A stretch of 64,000 nt of DNA, taken from Companilactobacillus mishanensis. Lineage in GTDB: Bacteria > Bacillota > Bacilli > Lactobacillales > Lactobacillaceae. The DNA lies in contig NZ_RHON01000001.1 of NCBI RefSeq assembly GCF_003946505.1, forward strand, positions 186,001 through 250,000. The letters are read 5' to 3'. A program made the position numbers and the translations under genes. Shown piece by piece: positions 26,868 through 36,661 of the stretch. Each line of letters opens with the position of its first letter. Within the stretch, counting starts at the first letter, position 1. Under the pieces are notes generated by a model. It saw nothing but the letters and a program-made list of their open reading frames with translations, was not told where the DNA came from and did not search any database.

Positions 26868-27724
26868 TATTGATCCTTCTTAAAATTATTTGAAATATAT
26901 TTTTGTGACAAAGAAATTTGTTTAACATTTTCTGTGAAATGTAATGAGAAGTAACTGTAATATAAAATATCGATCGCATAAAGCTGAGAAATTAGTGATG
27001 TGGTCGCAGCACTTCTCAAACGGGCGTTCTCTGAGCTGTCATCATTTTTTAAGACTATATCAGACTCGTAGCCCAAGCTACTAGATTCGTTCTGTGTGAG
27101 CGAAATTACGGGCACATTGTTTTCATGGGCGATTTTAGCAAATTTGATGATTTCTTTCGTCTCACCAGAATTAGAAATCAACACTAAGACAGTCTCATTC
27201 TTTTTTGCCAACAATAATGTTGTTAATAGGTGCAAATCAATATTTGTAACTACTGTTTTTCCAACTCGTAACAGCTTTTGCTGTAAATCTTGTGCAGCTA
27301 TCATTGAGGCTCCGATACCATATGCAATTATGGTGTTTTTCTCATTGAATAGATTTATAGCAGCTTTTAATCTTTCTTCAGACAAGAGTGAATTAGTTTT
27401 TGTCAAAGTTTGATCAACACGAAATGATAATTTCTTCTTCATATCATCAATCGAGTCTGATGGTGACAGTTCTTCATATAAAGCTGTGTCAACGTCAGAC
27501 TCAGCTGACAAACGTAGTTTCAAATCAGAATAACCGCCATTACCACAAAGTCTCTGGCTAAATCTTACGATTGAGGCTGGACTTGTGGGAATCTTTGGAG
27601 CTAATTCCTGCACGCTAGTTTTGATAACTTCGTGAGGATTTTTCAATATATATTCGGCAATACTTTGCTCAGTCTTAGTCAAATTATCCTTAGACTGCTT
27701 GATTGTTAAAAGAATACTGTCCAT
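26867..27724 (-). CDS. RpiR/MurR-family transcriptional regulator
   Basis: The 285-residue protein has an N-terminal RpiR helix-turn-helix (SVQELAPKIPTSPASIVRFSQRL) and a C-terminal SIS sugar-phosphate-binding domain (TIIAYGIGASMIAAQDLQQKL, LVLISNSGETKEIIKFAK). Position between the PTS IIBC and IIA genes and near murQ suggests a MurR-like role sensing MurNAc-6-phosphate. It overlaps both neighbours by one base, so its dose is tied to the operon it likely controls. Confidence 0.9.
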   Translation of the reverse strand: MDSILLTIKQSKDNLTKTEQSIAEYILKNPHEVIKTSVQELAPKIPTSPASIVRFSQRLCGNGGYSDLKLRLSAESDVDTALYEELSPSDSIDDMKKKLSFRVDQTLTKTNSLLSEERLKAAINLFNEKNTIIAYGIGASMIAAQDLQQKLLRVGKTVVTNIDLHLLTTLLLAKKNETVLVLISNSGETKEIIKFAKIAHENNVPVISLTQNESSSLGYESDIVLKNDDSSENARLRSAATTSLISQLYAIDILYYSYFSLHFTENVKQISLSQKYISNNFKKDQ

Positions 27725-29208
27725 TAACCTAATTCAGTTGCCTTTCTGGCATCCTTTGGAACACCGAAGAAGTAAGTTACGACAAATCCACCAGCATACG
27801 CTGCCAACAATCCGAATATATAACCTAAAACGTGTCCATTTGTGATCAATGGAATTAATGCAAGACCAGAAGGTCCGATGGCGATTGCTCCAACATTTCC
27901 GAAGGCACCAACCACGGCACCACCGATACCACCACCGATACAGGCAGTAATGAATGGTCTACCTAGAGGTAAAGTAACACCGTATATCAAAGGTTCACCG
28001 ATTCCAAGGAATCCAACTGGAAGTGCACCCTTGATCATATTAGTAAGTTTTTTGTTTTTACGACAACGAACCCATAATGCTAAGGCTGCACCAACTTGAC
28101 CAGCACCGGCCATAGCTAAAATTGGTAAGAGGAGAGTAGAACCTGTTTTGTCGATCATCTCGATATGGATAGGTGTCAAAATTTGATGCAATCCCAACAT
28201 AACCATAGGCAAGAAGAACAGACCTAAAATAAATCCTGAGAAGGCTCCACCAACTTTCAATACCCACATGATAGATCCAACTAATGAGTTTGAAACGACT
28301 CCGGCAATAGGCATAACGATAAATATTGTGAAGACACCAATGATTAATAGTGTCAAAAAGGGTGTAACGATTATATCGATGGAATCTGGGATGATTTTGT
28401 GTAATCTTTTTTCAACGATCGATAAGATCCAAACAGCAAAGATTACACCGATAATACCACCTTGACCTGATGTCAAAGCTTGTCCATCAAAGATGTTTTG
28501 TAATGGTGCTTTAGGGTCGACACCACCAAGTAGGGTAACAGCACCAATAATTCCACCAAGTCCTGGTGTTGCACCAAATTCAGATGCAGTGTTGGTACCA
28601 ACGTAAACTGAAAGATACAAGAATAGTCCATTTTTGATTACATTTAGGACTGTGATGAATTGTGACCAGTTATTACCGATGGTTCCCGCAACCATTAAGT
28701 TTGAAAGAACGGCTGCAATACCACCAATAAGACCGGCACCAACAAAGGCAGGTATCAAAGGTACAAAGATATTAGAAATTGATTTTAAAACTGCTTTTGT
28801 TTTTGAAGGTTTAATGTTCTTTTTATGTTCAGCCTTAACTTCGGCTGCTTTTTTTGTGACTTCATCCTTAGCTTTTTGATGTTCAGATTTTTCAGATTCG
28901 GTTGAGTCAGATGATACAGTTTCAATATTTTCTGGAAAATCTTCGCCGAGTTTAACGCCAACTTGATCAATCATTACTTGGGCAACTTTATTGACGATAC
29001 CAGGTCCAACAACAACTTGAAGGGTATCTTCCTCAACGACTCCTAAAACGCCGTCAATGGCTTTTAATTTATCCATATCGACTTTGTCATTGTCTCGAAT
29101 CGTCATTCTTACTCTGGTCATACAATGAATTAGTTTTTGAACGTTTTGTGGTCCACCAACGGCAGCATAGATTTCTCTAGCTAGTCTTTGTTCTTTTGAT
29201 TCTGACAT
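27724..29208 (-). CDS. PTS IIBC transporter, probably for MurNAc
   Basis: The IIB domain is N-terminal with phosphocysteine in [11 protein letters not shown]; a Ser/Glu/Lys-rich linker leads to a IIC domain of about ten membrane segments with [13 protein letters not shown] and [18 protein letters not shown]. There is no IIA domain. ATG 29208 is chosen because GAGGGGG lies 9 bp upstream; the longer frame begins inside murQ. Substrate MurNAc (or MurNAc-GlcNAc) is inferred from the murQ and DUF871 neighbours; MurP-like transporters have this same IIBC layout. Confidence 0.88.
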   Translation of the reverse strand: MSESKEQRLAREIYAAVGGPQNVQKLIHCMTRVRMTIRDNDKVDMDKLKAIDGVLGVVEEDTLQVVVGPGIVNKVAQVMIDQVGVKLGEDFPENIETVSSDSTESEKSEHQKAKDEVTKKAAEVKAEHKKNIKPSKTKAVLKSISNIFVPLIPAFVGAGLIGGIAAVLSNLMVAGTIGNNWSQFITVLNVIKNGLFLYLSVYVGTNTASEFGATPGLGGIIGAVTLLGGVDPKAPLQNIFDGQALTSGQGGIIGVIFAVWILSIVEKRLHKIIPDSIDIIVTPFLTLLIIGVFTIFIVMPIAGVVSNSLVGSIMWVLKVGGAFSGFILGLFFLPMVMLGLHQILTPIHIEMIDKTGSTLLLPILAMAGAGQVGAALALWVRCRKNKKLTNMIKGALPVGFLGIGEPLIYGVTLPLGRPFITACIGGGIGGAVVGAFGNVGAIAIGPSGLALIPLITNGHVLGYIFGLLAAYAGGFVVTYFFGVPKDARKATELG

Positions 29209-29212
29209 TTTG

Positions 29213-30109
29213 TTATTCCCCCTCGATTGCCTTTCTGACAAATCCTCTATTTTGTTTCAATTTTGATTTTGCATCTTCGACTGTCGAACCGGTCAATATC
29301 ATGATAATGGCTGTTTTAACGTCACTGTTTGTCTGCTCGAGAGTGTCAGAAGCTAGTTGATAATCACAATCAGTAGCAGTCATAATGATTCTTCGTGCCC
29401 GTTCAACCAATTTATCATTGGTTGGCTTAACATCGATCATCAAGTTTTCATATGCTTTTCCTGTTTTGATCATGGATGCGGTAGATAACATATTCAAGAT
29501 CAATTTCTGTGTAGTACCAGCCTTTAGTCTCGTAGATCCCGTTAGAATTTCTGGACCTGATTCAACTTCAATTGGATACTTTGCTAATTTTGATATTTCT
29601 GAATCTTTGTTGCACGCAATACTGATGGTAGTGGCACAAATCTCATTAGCGTATTTTAATCCCCCAATAACATATGGAGTTCTGCCACTAGCAGCAATTC
29701 CAACAACGGTATCTTTGCTAGTCAAATTTATTTTTTCTAAGTCTTCTTGAGCCAAGGTAAGCGAATCTTCGGCGCCTTCAACAGCAACTGTCATTGCTTT
29801 TGAGCCACCAGCAATCAAACCTTGGACCATTTCTGGATCTGTTCCAAAAGTAGGTACGCATTCAGCAGCATCTAGTACGCCGAGTCGTCCACTAGTTCCT
29901 GCACCGATGTAGATCAATCTTCCATCCAATGTAAAACTATGGATTATCTGTTCAACTGCTGCGTTTATCTGAGGTAGAGCTTGACGAATACGTTGAGGAA
30001 CTAAATGGTCTTGTTGATTCATCAACTGCAATATTTCAGAAGTCGACATCATATCCAAGTTCATTGATTTGGGATTTCTAGTCTCGGTCGTAAGTTTCGT
30101 TAGATCCAT
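29213..30109 (-). CDS. murQ: N-acetylmuramic acid 6-phosphate etherase
   Basis: MurQ removes lactate from MurNAc-6-phosphate to give GlcNAc-6-phosphate. The SIS domain carries [25 protein letters not shown] and [17 protein letters not shown], with the catalytic Glu in VEGAEDS. Early residues [15 protein letters not shown] are a family signature. At 298 residues it is full length. It overlaps the next gene upstream by one base, and the lactate and GlcNAc-6P released feed central metabolism. Confidence 0.97.
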   Translation of the reverse strand: MDLTKLTTETRNPKSMNLDMMSTSEILQLMNQQDHLVPQRIRQALPQINAAVEQIIHSFTLDGRLIYIGAGTSGRLGVLDAAECVPTFGTDPEMVQGLIAGGSKAMTVAVEGAEDSLTLAQEDLEKINLTSKDTVVGIAASGRTPYVIGGLKYANEICATTISIACNKDSEISKLAKYPIEVESGPEILTGSTRLKAGTTQKLILNMLSTASMIKTGKAYENLMIDVKPTNDKLVERARRIIMTATDCDYQLASDTLEQTNSDVKTAIIMILTGSTVEDAKSKLKQNRGFVRKAIEGE

Positions 30110-31164
30110 TAATCTTTTTCCTCCTGATCACTAAAATAAAATAATCCGCTAGATCCAATTGAGTTTAGTAAGCACAAGTCTGATTGAACTACTTGCGCGA
30201 TAACATTAACTTTAGGATCCTCAGGCAACTCTGTTTTGACAATTTGAAGTTCACCTTCATATCGTCCATAGTCTGAGTTATCGACTGTTACGGAACCTGG
30301 AGATCTTATTTTGCTGCTAATGGGTGTAGTGTCGATAACAGAATCCTTAATGATCTGTCGGCTGCCATTAACTCGTATGACGTCTCGAGCAACATCTGGC
30401 CGATTTTCCATGATTGAATTACAAATGACTGATTTTACTGATTCGTCAGAAAAACTTTCAAGATGTAATTTGATCATTTTCCGTTGTACGTAGTCATGTA
30501 ATGCGGACTGCATATCGGTACTTAATGCAGGGTCACCAATAACAACTGTGTCAGTAGCAAGCTTTTTTAATTCTATATATGATGCTAATAAGTTTTGGTG
30601 ACGTTGAGACTCAAGGGTAGGGAGGCCATCATGAAGAGGACCTCTTAAATTCATATCCCCAGGAATGAATGCTTGAGTTTTGAAACCAATCGAATGTAGC
30701 CATTCATTCTTTTGTTTTAGCCAAGCAGCGTCTAGTCCAGTTTCAGGACGTGGATAATAATTATGCCATGCTTGAACATTGGCTTGATTGAAATTTTGTT
30801 TTACCAATTCGTTGTACAATTGTTTGTTTAAAGTGCTGGCATTGAGAGCCAACGGAATATTTTGTGATAATTCTGAGATATCAATTGGTGAAAATCCATC
30901 GTCCAGTCTTAAACCTGAGCCTGGAAAAATATTTTTGGGTAAATACTTCATCGAATCACGATCGGTATCGATCATCAATTGTAAATTGTATTTCTGTGTT
31001 AACTCGTATAACTGAAGTATCTTTGATGAAGTCTGTGAATGATTCTCTTCAGGTATATGAGCAGAAGTGAAAACTAGTTTAAATCCATTTTCAGACATAT
31101 TCATAAAATAATTTTCGGCTTTGTCATCAAGTGGATCCGTTAAATAAAATGAAAATCCTAACAT
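30109..31164 (-). CDS. mupG: 6-phospho-N-acetylmuramidase MupG-like (DUF871)
   Basis: This 351-residue DUF871 protein has a TIM-barrel N-terminus ([24 protein letters not shown]) and a C-terminal domain ending in [13 protein letters not shown]. MupG of Staphylococcus aureus cleaves MurNAc-6P-GlcNAc taken up by the [15 protein letters not shown] and the Asp residues near GLRLDDGFS fit that family. It is the first gene of the operon, followed by murQ, which would act on its product. A cre site and a promoter lie just upstream. Confidence 0.88.
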   Translation of the reverse strand: MLGFSFYLTDPLDDKAENYFMNMSENGFKLVFTSAHIPEENHSQTSSKILQLYELTQKYNLQLMIDTDRDSMKYLPKNIFPGSGLRLDDGFSPIDISELSQNIPLALNASTLNKQLYNELVKQNFNQANVQAWHNYYPRPETGLDAAWLKQKNEWLHSIGFKTQAFIPGDMNLRGPLHDGLPTLESQRHQNLLASYIELKKLATDTVVIGDPALSTDMQSALHDYVQRKMIKLHLESFSDESVKSVICNSIMENRPDVARDVIRVNGSRQIIKDSVIDTTPISSKIRSPGSVTVDNSDYGRYEGELQIVKTELPEDPKVNVIAQVVQSDLCLLNSIGSSGLFYFSDQEEKD

Positions 31165-31180
31165 TCAAACACCCTCTTTG

Positions 31181-31194
31181 TGTAAGCGTTTTAA
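31181..31194 (-). promoter_or_regulatory. cre-like CcpA site upstream of mupG operon
   Basis: On the minus strand the sequence reads TTAAAACGCTTACA, one base from the cre consensus TGWAANCGNTNWCA. It lies between a plausible promoter (TTGAAA, 17 bp, TATTCT) and the mupG start, so CcpA bound here would block elongation. This predicts glucose repression of MurNAc use. Confidence 0.6.
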
Positions 31195-31269
31195 CAATCA
31201 AAGAATATACTCTATGAAACATTATTTCAAATAATATTTAAAAATAAGTAAAGGAATGAAATATGGCAA

Positions 31270-31300
31270 CAAAAAAGCCGTTAGATTAAACTAACGACTT
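31270..31300 (-). terminator. terminator of the HicD-like gene
   Basis: On the minus strand GTCGTTAG and CTAACGGC form an 8-bp stem (one G-T wobble) with a 6-nt loop, followed by six T. It lies just after the stop at 31309. Confidence 0.85.
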
Positions 31301-31308
31301 GCTAAAAA

Positions 31309-32214
31309 TTAAATTGCATCGTACATTTCTTGAATGCTTTTAACGGATGCATCCCATTTCTTCTGCTCATTTTCGGCAAGATCTAGTGGGAATATTTTTT
31401 CAACTCCATCACGTCCGATGAGAGCTGGTTCACCAATATACAATCCTTCTTTTTCATTAAAGCAGGATACTGGCATGATCTTTTTACTGTCACTAAGTAC
31501 TGTTTGAACGATCAAAGCAGCTTGGTTAGCGATACCGTAACTAGTAAAGCCTTTACCGAAGAAGATATCGACACCATTTTGTTTGGCTTGTTTTTCTAAT
31601 GCGTCTTGTTCTTCATTATCAAGACGGTCACTCAAGATAGTGTTTTCAACTCTAACACTTGTCCATGGAACAAATTGTGATTCACCATGTTCACCAAGAA
31701 CGTATCCGTGAACACTATTTGGATGGATACCTAATTTGTCACTGACTGCTTGCTTCATACGAGCAGTATCGAGGGATGTACCAGTTCCGAATACATGATT
31801 CTTAGGTAGACCTGATAATTCCTGCAAGTGTCTAGTGATAACATCACAAGGATTAGTAATATCGATCAAGATACCATTAAATCCTGCCTCTTTAAGCTTT
31901 GGACCCCATTCCTCAGCAACTTTTTTTGTATAGTTCAACTCATCAAAACGATTTCCTGATCCATGTTGTACAGAAATTTTTCCGGCAGAAAAAATAATGA
32001 TATCTGTATCTTTTAATTCAGAAATGGAAGGGCGCATGACTTTAACATGTGAGTTCAAACCCACTTGTCCATCTTTCAAATCTTTATATTGAGATGTAAC
32101 AATCTTCTCATGTTTATCAAATAAAACTAGTTCATCTACTAAATCTCGGCTAACCAAAGTGTAAGCTGTGGTAGCACCAACATGACCTAAACCAATAATC
32201 GCAACTTTACTCAT
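31309..32214 (-). CDS. L-2-hydroxyacid dehydrogenase (HicD-like)
   Basis: This NAD-dependent enzyme of the LDH/MDH superfamily has 301 residues: Rossmann GLGHVGATTA, catalytic His in VLGEHGESQFVPW, and FGTGTSLDTARM. The substrate loop reads GSGNRFDELNYTK rather than the PGETRLDLV of true L-lactate dehydrogenase; Weissella L-2-hydroxyisocaproate dehydrogenase has a similar DRFAELKFT loop. It therefore likely reduces branched 2-oxo acids from amino acids. Start ATG 32214 follows GAGGGAG; the longer frame from 32235 includes that site. Confidence 0.88.
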   Translation of the reverse strand: MSKVAIIGLGHVGATTAYTLVSRDLVDELVLFDKHEKIVTSQYKDLKDGQVGLNSHVKVMRPSISELKDTDIIIFSAGKISVQHGSGNRFDELNYTKKVAEEWGPKLKEAGFNGILIDITNPCDVITRHLQELSGLPKNHVFGTGTSLDTARMKQAVSDKLGIHPNSVHGYVLGEHGESQFVPWTSVRVENTILSDRLDNEEQDALEKQAKQNGVDIFFGKGFTSYGIANQAALIVQTVLSDSKKIMPVSCFNEKEGLYIGEPALIGRDGVEKIFPLDLAENEQKKWDASVKSIQEMYDAI

Positions 32215-32430
32215 ATATTTCGCTCCCTCAATCATATATTTCTAAAATAATTATAGAATGTTAAAAATATAATCATCCAATTTTAATAAAAAGTCAACAG
32301 TATTAGGCAAAAACTAATTTTTTACTTAGTGATTTTCAAAATATTTTGTTGCAGTTAATATATAATAAAATTAATTGATTATCGCGTAATTTTAACTATG
32401 GAGTAGCGGGGTAAGAAGGAGTAATGTGGA

Positions 32431-33213
32431 ATGATGTCTAATTTTAAAATTGCATTTTTTGATATTGATGGGACTTTAGCAGCACATAATGCTGGAGATG
32501 AATCATCCATATTGGATCGAATTCCCGATACGACTAGATTGGCCTTGAAAGAGTTAAAAGGAAATGGGATTGAGCCTGTAATTGCAACAGGTCGAAATCG
32601 AGGGATGATCTCTGATCTTCTAAAAGATTTGAAAATAGATAGCTATATCGCTAATAACGGAAGATTTGTTAGTTTTAAAGGTAAAACCATTATGCACGAT
32701 GTATTTTCAGCTGAACAACTTAAAATGGCAGTTTCTCAGTTGAATGATCAAGGAATCTCTTTTTGTTATGAAACCGCAGATGTTTTGTACAAAAATAAAA
32801 GTTCGAAGTTCATCGGCGATAGTTCCATGGTCGTTAAGTCGATTCCTGATGATAAAGTCCCTGAAGACGCTATTCAATTGATCATTAAATTAAATAACCA
32901 AAAAGAACAACTGAATTTTAACGTTCCTGAGATCAAAACCGTAAAAGTAGCAAAACTTGTATATGACGTGACTTTAAAGGGTTCCAATAAAGCTGTCGGA
33001 ATAAAAAAGATTTTAGAATCAACTGGAGTTTCCGCTAAAGACACAATTGCCTTTGGTGACGAAGAGAATGATTTAGAAATGTTTGATGCTGTTGGATATA
33101 CTGTTGCGATGGGTAATGCAAATCCAATCGTAAAAAATCGAGCAGATTTTATCACCACTGATGTAAATAATGATGGCATCAAAAATGCAGTTGAAGAATT
33201 ACAATTGATATAA
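32431..33213 (+). CDS. Cof-type HAD phosphatase
   Basis: This 260-residue HAD-superfamily IIB phosphatase has motif I FFDIDGTLAAH, motif II in VIATGRNRG, the motif III Lys in the GSNKAVGIKK region and motif IV FGDEENDLEMF. The cap domain sits between residues 85 and 185. Such proteins dephosphorylate sugar phosphates, FMN or pyridoxal phosphate, and the substrate cannot be read here. AAGGAG at 32416 is 9 bp before the ATG. Confidence 0.92.
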   Translation: MMSNFKIAFFDIDGTLAAHNAGDESSILDRIPDTTRLALKELKGNGIEPVIATGRNRGMISDLLKDLKIDSYIANNGRFVSFKGKTIMHDVFSAEQLKMAVSQLNDQGISFCYETADVLYKNKSSKFIGDSSMVVKSIPDDKVPEDAIQLIIKLNNQKEQLNFNVPEIKTVKVAKLVYDVTLKGSNKAVGIKKILESTGVSAKDTIAFGDEENDLEMFDAVGYTVAMGNANPIVKNRADFITTDVNNDGIKNAVEELQLI

Positions 33214-33295
33214 ATAGTTAAATCGACTGACGGGCGAATTCTTATCAGTAATGATATTCTATTAAGAGAAGTTTTTTGTAAATTAAGGAGTTTTC

Positions 33296-35080
33296 ATGAT
33301 CAGTCCACAAGCAATATTAAAAGATACATTTGGCTACGACGAATTTCGACCTGGTCAACTTAAAATTATTGAAGATGTTTTAGATAACAAAAGAACACTT
33401 GGTATCATGCCTACCGGTGGTGGAAAGTCAGTTTGTTATCAAATACCAGCGTTGATGTTATCTGGATTGACTTTAGTAGTTTCACCACTTATCTCGTTAA
33501 TGAAAGATCAGGTAGATAGTCTCAATGAAATGAATATTCCTTCTACTTTTATCAATAGTACTTTAAATTATCGTGAAGCCAATGAACGAATGAGATATAT
33601 TGAATCCGGTGCTGTAAAATTGTTGTATGTAGCACCTGAGCGAATCGAAAATGATGATTTCTATAATTGGTTGTCGCATCTGCCAATTGATTTAATAGCC
33701 ATTGATGAAGCACATGTTTTGTCCTCCTGGGGGCATGACTTTCGACCAAGTTATCTGAATGTAATTGGTCCGTTAAATAGTTTACCCACACATCCAAATA
33801 TTCTTGCTTTGACTGCAACAGCGACAAATAGAGTTCAAGATGACTTGACGGATATTTTAGGTATCGCTGATGAGAATGTTATTAAGACTGGTTTTGAACG
33901 CAATAACCTAGCTCTAAAAATTGAACGTGGTGTCAACAAACCTCGATATGTCCTTGAGTATGTACAGTCCCATGTTAATGAGTCAGGAATCATTTATGCA
34001 GGAAAAAGAAAAGATGTTGAGAAAATTTATGAGGATTTGAAAGAACATGGGATCAAGGTCGGAAAATATCATGCTGGTCTGGATGATGAAGAACGTCATC
34101 AGATGCAGGAAGATTTTCTTTTCGATGAAATAGATGTCATGGTTGCTACCAATGCTTTTGGAATGGGAATAAACAAGACTAATGTTAGGTTCGTCATTCA
34201 TTATTCTCTTCCTGGAACGATTGAAAGTTATTATCAGGAAGTAGGTAGGGCAGGGCGTGATGGATTAGCTGCTGAGGCCGTCTTATTGTATTCACCTGGT
34301 GATTTAAGATTGCATAGATTTTTTATTGAACAGTCAGAAGCAGATGAAGAATATAAGCAAAGTTTGACTGAAAAACTCCGTGAAATGAATCAATACGCCA
34401 AAACTGATATGTGTTTGATGAATTATATTCTTAAATATTTTGGTGAAGTCAAAACTACTCCATGTGGTAGATGTTCTAACTGTTTGGATGAGCGTCCAGT
34501 AGTTGACGTTACTTCTGATGCACAAAAGGTTTTGAGCTGTGTCGTTAGAATGAACCAGAAATATGGTCGTAGCACAGTAGCAAAAGTTCTGAAAGGGACT
34601 GCAAGTTTTGCCAACGATTGGCGTGAATTCGGGAAACTTTCTACATTTGGCTTGATGCATGATCAAACTTTGAAGTTCATTGAACAATTTATTGATTACT
34701 TAACTGCCAATGACTTTTTACAAACGACTAATGGACAGTATCCATTATTAAGATTGACCAGTCGTGGTTTAAAAACAATCAAAGGCGAACTTAAAGTTAA
34801 TCGTCATGAAACCAATATTACTAAGATCAATCGACCAATCGTTGCTGACGGGCAATTTGATGAAGACTTATTTGAACGTCTACGTAAGCTAAGATTAGAT
34901 TTGGCTCATGCGCAAGACGTTCCACCATTTGTAATATTCTCAGACCGTTCGCTTAAAGATATGTCACAGATTATGCCAACAAATAGTCAAGAATTCTTAT
35001 CTGTAAATGGTGTTGGACATGCTAAATTAGAACGATATGGTGACAAGTTTATTCATGAGATCAAAGAGTATCAAAAGTAA
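33296..35080 (+). CDS. recQ: ATP-dependent DNA helicase RecQ
   Basis: This SF2 helicase works in recombination repair. The 594-residue protein has Walker A PTGGGKS, DEAH box IAIDEAHVLSSWGHDFR, motif III TATAT and motif VI EVGRAGRDG. The RQC zinc region has CGRCSNC after a shortened first Cys arm (MCLMNYILKYFGE). A C-terminal HRDC domain is present (LFERLRKLRLDLAHAQ..., ending FLSVNGVGHAKLERYG). AAGGAG is 7 bp before the ATG. Confidence 0.96.
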   Translation: MISPQAILKDTFGYDEFRPGQLKIIEDVLDNKRTLGIMPTGGGKSVCYQIPALMLSGLTLVVSPLISLMKDQVDSLNEMNIPSTFINSTLNYREANERMRYIESGAVKLLYVAPERIENDDFYNWLSHLPIDLIAIDEAHVLSSWGHDFRPSYLNVIGPLNSLPTHPNILALTATATNRVQDDLTDILGIADENVIKTGFERNNLALKIERGVNKPRYVLEYVQSHVNESGIIYAGKRKDVEKIYEDLKEHGIKVGKYHAGLDDEERHQMQEDFLFDEIDVMVATNAFGMGINKTNVRFVIHYSLPGTIESYYQEVGRAGRDGLAAEAVLLYSPGDLRLHRFFIEQSEADEEYKQSLTEKLREMNQYAKTDMCLMNYILKYFGEVKTTPCGRCSNCLDERPVVDVTSDAQKVLSCVVRMNQKYGRSTVAKVLKGTASFANDWREFGKLSTFGLMHDQTLKFIEQFIDYLTANDFLQTTNGQYPLLRLTSRGLKTIKGELKVNRHETNITKINRPIVADGQFDEDLFERLRKLRLDLAHAQDVPPFVIFSDRSLKDMSQIMPTNSQEFLSVNGVGHAKLERYGDKFIHEIKEYQK

Positions 35081-35148
35081 TTTATTTTAAAATAAATGTT
35101 TTACGAAAACATCTTATTAAAAGTACAAAACATATAACTAGGGAGATA

Positions 35149-36021
35149 TTGATGATGAGACATAAAATAGCAATTTTATCTGATATACATGGAAATTTGA
35201 CCGCCCTACGACACGTTTTGAAAGATGCAAAGGCAGAACATGCAACAGAATACTGGTTTTTAGGTGATTTAATGACACCCGGACCTGGAACAAATACATT
35301 ATTTAAGCGGATAAATAGTTTAAATTTAAAAGTATTTATCCGCGGAAACTGGGATGATTTAGTTTTAACTATTCTAAATGGTGATACAAAATATTTGAAC
35401 TATGACAGTCCTGGATACATTCACGTAGCAAAGATGGATCAGTATATATCACAATCACTGGCCGAACCTTATTTTGAACAACTTCAGCAAAGCAAGATGA
35501 GTCAATTTCTTGAGATAAATGGCTTAAAGATTCAGATTACTCATAATGTACTTGAAAAGAACTTTGGTCATCAATTGCTGCCATATGAGGATCAGCATAA
35601 TTTTGATGACCTGATCGTTGATCCTAACGTTGATATTGCTGTCTATGGTCATACACACCATCAACTGATGCGTACAACACGCAAAGAACAGATCATCATA
35701 AATCCTGGAGCAATTGGACAACCATATACAGAATGGAAGAAATTTGCAAATGATCTGCGTGCAGAATACGCATTACTAGATATAGATGATAAAGGATATG
35801 CGAACGTGTCGTTTAAACGCGTCTCATACGATATCAAAGATGAATTGAATTTGGCTAAGATTAATCACTTACCATATTACGAATTGTATGATGAGCTATT
35901 ACATACAGGAATCGCACGTACACATGAATTTGATATCTTAAAGAAGTACAACGATATGTATAATTATCGGGATCAAGTAATTGAATTCGTAGAAAAAGTA
36001 AATGCAGAGAAATTAACATAG
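35149..36021 (+). CDS. calcineurin-like metallophosphoesterase
   Basis: This 290-residue protein has all the metallophosphoesterase motifs: ILSDIHGNLTAL, FLGDLMTPGPG, RGNWDD (GNHD-type) and YGHTHHQ, followed by NPGAIGQPY. It belongs to the YfcE/MJ0936-like group, extended by about 80 C-terminal residues with a helical tail. The substrate is unknown. It stands alone and ends in a small terminator hairpin. Confidence 0.9.
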   Translation: MMMRHKIAILSDIHGNLTALRHVLKDAKAEHATEYWFLGDLMTPGPGTNTLFKRINSLNLKVFIRGNWDDLVLTILNGDTKYLNYDSPGYIHVAKMDQYISQSLAEPYFEQLQQSKMSQFLEINGLKIQITHNVLEKNFGHQLLPYEDQHNFDDLIVDPNVDIAVYGHTHHQLMRTTRKEQIIINPGAIGQPYTEWKKFANDLRAEYALLDIDDKGYANVSFKRVSYDIKDELNLAKINHLPYYELYDELLHTGIARTHEFDILKKYNDMYNYRDQVIEFVEKVNAEKLT

Positions 36022-36041
36022 TCAAAATGGCTATGTTTTTT
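36017..36041 (+). terminator. terminator after phosphoesterase
   Basis: ACATAG pairs with CTATGT across a 9-nt loop, then six T. The stem includes the stop codon. From here to 36374 the sequence is AT-rich, has no ORF above background and shows only a weak promoter-like TACTAT near 36339. Confidence 0.6.
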
Positions 36042-36374
36042 ATTTTGCTAATGAGAGACCGATAAAAGTCTTAAATGCATTACTTCGTATAATATATATT
36101 ATGTAACCTTGATTATCAATTTGAGCAATATCGGTAAAAAACTAGCCCTAACTCCCTATTTTGGATTCTTGAATGCATTTTGATATTAATTACAAATTGC
36201 GATGGGAAAAAACATAATAAATTTATTTGCTGACATTCTTAAAGATAAGATTATTGATTAAAATTCAGTGTGAGAAAATCAGACTTTGATGTAAGAGCAA
36301 TTACTCGTTGATTGCCATCTTCTAATTCTGTAAAATACTATAAATAGTTAAAGCCAGGATTAAGGAGAAAAATA

Positions 36375-36593
36375 TTGAGGTTTGCGTTTCAACTCGTTGT
36401 GTTAATTGGAAAATTACTTTTGTTCATACCATATTTGATGATTCAGTACGATTTTATTGAAAGTGCTAGAAAGCTTGTATTTTATCTTTCTATTACTACG
36501 ATTTTTATTTTTCCTCCGTTTGGAGCTGTGTGTTTCTTGATCTGGATTGGATTATGGATCTGGACATTGTTTCTATTGCTGATTTTAGACTGA
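36375..36593 (+). CDS. small membrane protein, unknown
   Basis: This 72-residue protein starts at TTG 36375 with AAGGAG 7 bp upstream. It has two or three hydrophobic stretches (FQLVVLIGKLLLFIPYLMI, KLVFYLSITTIFIFPPFG and CFLIWIGLWIWTLFLLLIL) and almost no charged residues in its second half. The well-placed ribosome site and the terminator downstream support a real gene. I do not recognise a family; toxin-like or small accessory membrane peptide roles are possible. Confidence 0.6.
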   Translation: MRFAFQLVVLIGKLLLFIPYLMIQYDFIESARKLVFYLSITTIFIFPPFGAVCFLIWIGLWIWTLFLLLILD

Positions 36594-36622
36594 CGACTTG
36601 CAATTTTGATAATTCATTAGAG

Positions 36623-36660
36623 AAAAAAACATCAAATCTAAAATAGATTTGATGTTTTTA
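36623..36660. terminator. bidirectional terminator
   Basis: ACATCAAATCTA (36629-36640) and TAGATTTGATGT (36644-36655) form a perfect 12-bp stem with A run left and T run right. It serves the + strand small ORF and the minus-strand DUF2207 gene. Confidence 0.9.
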
Positions 36661-36661
36661 T

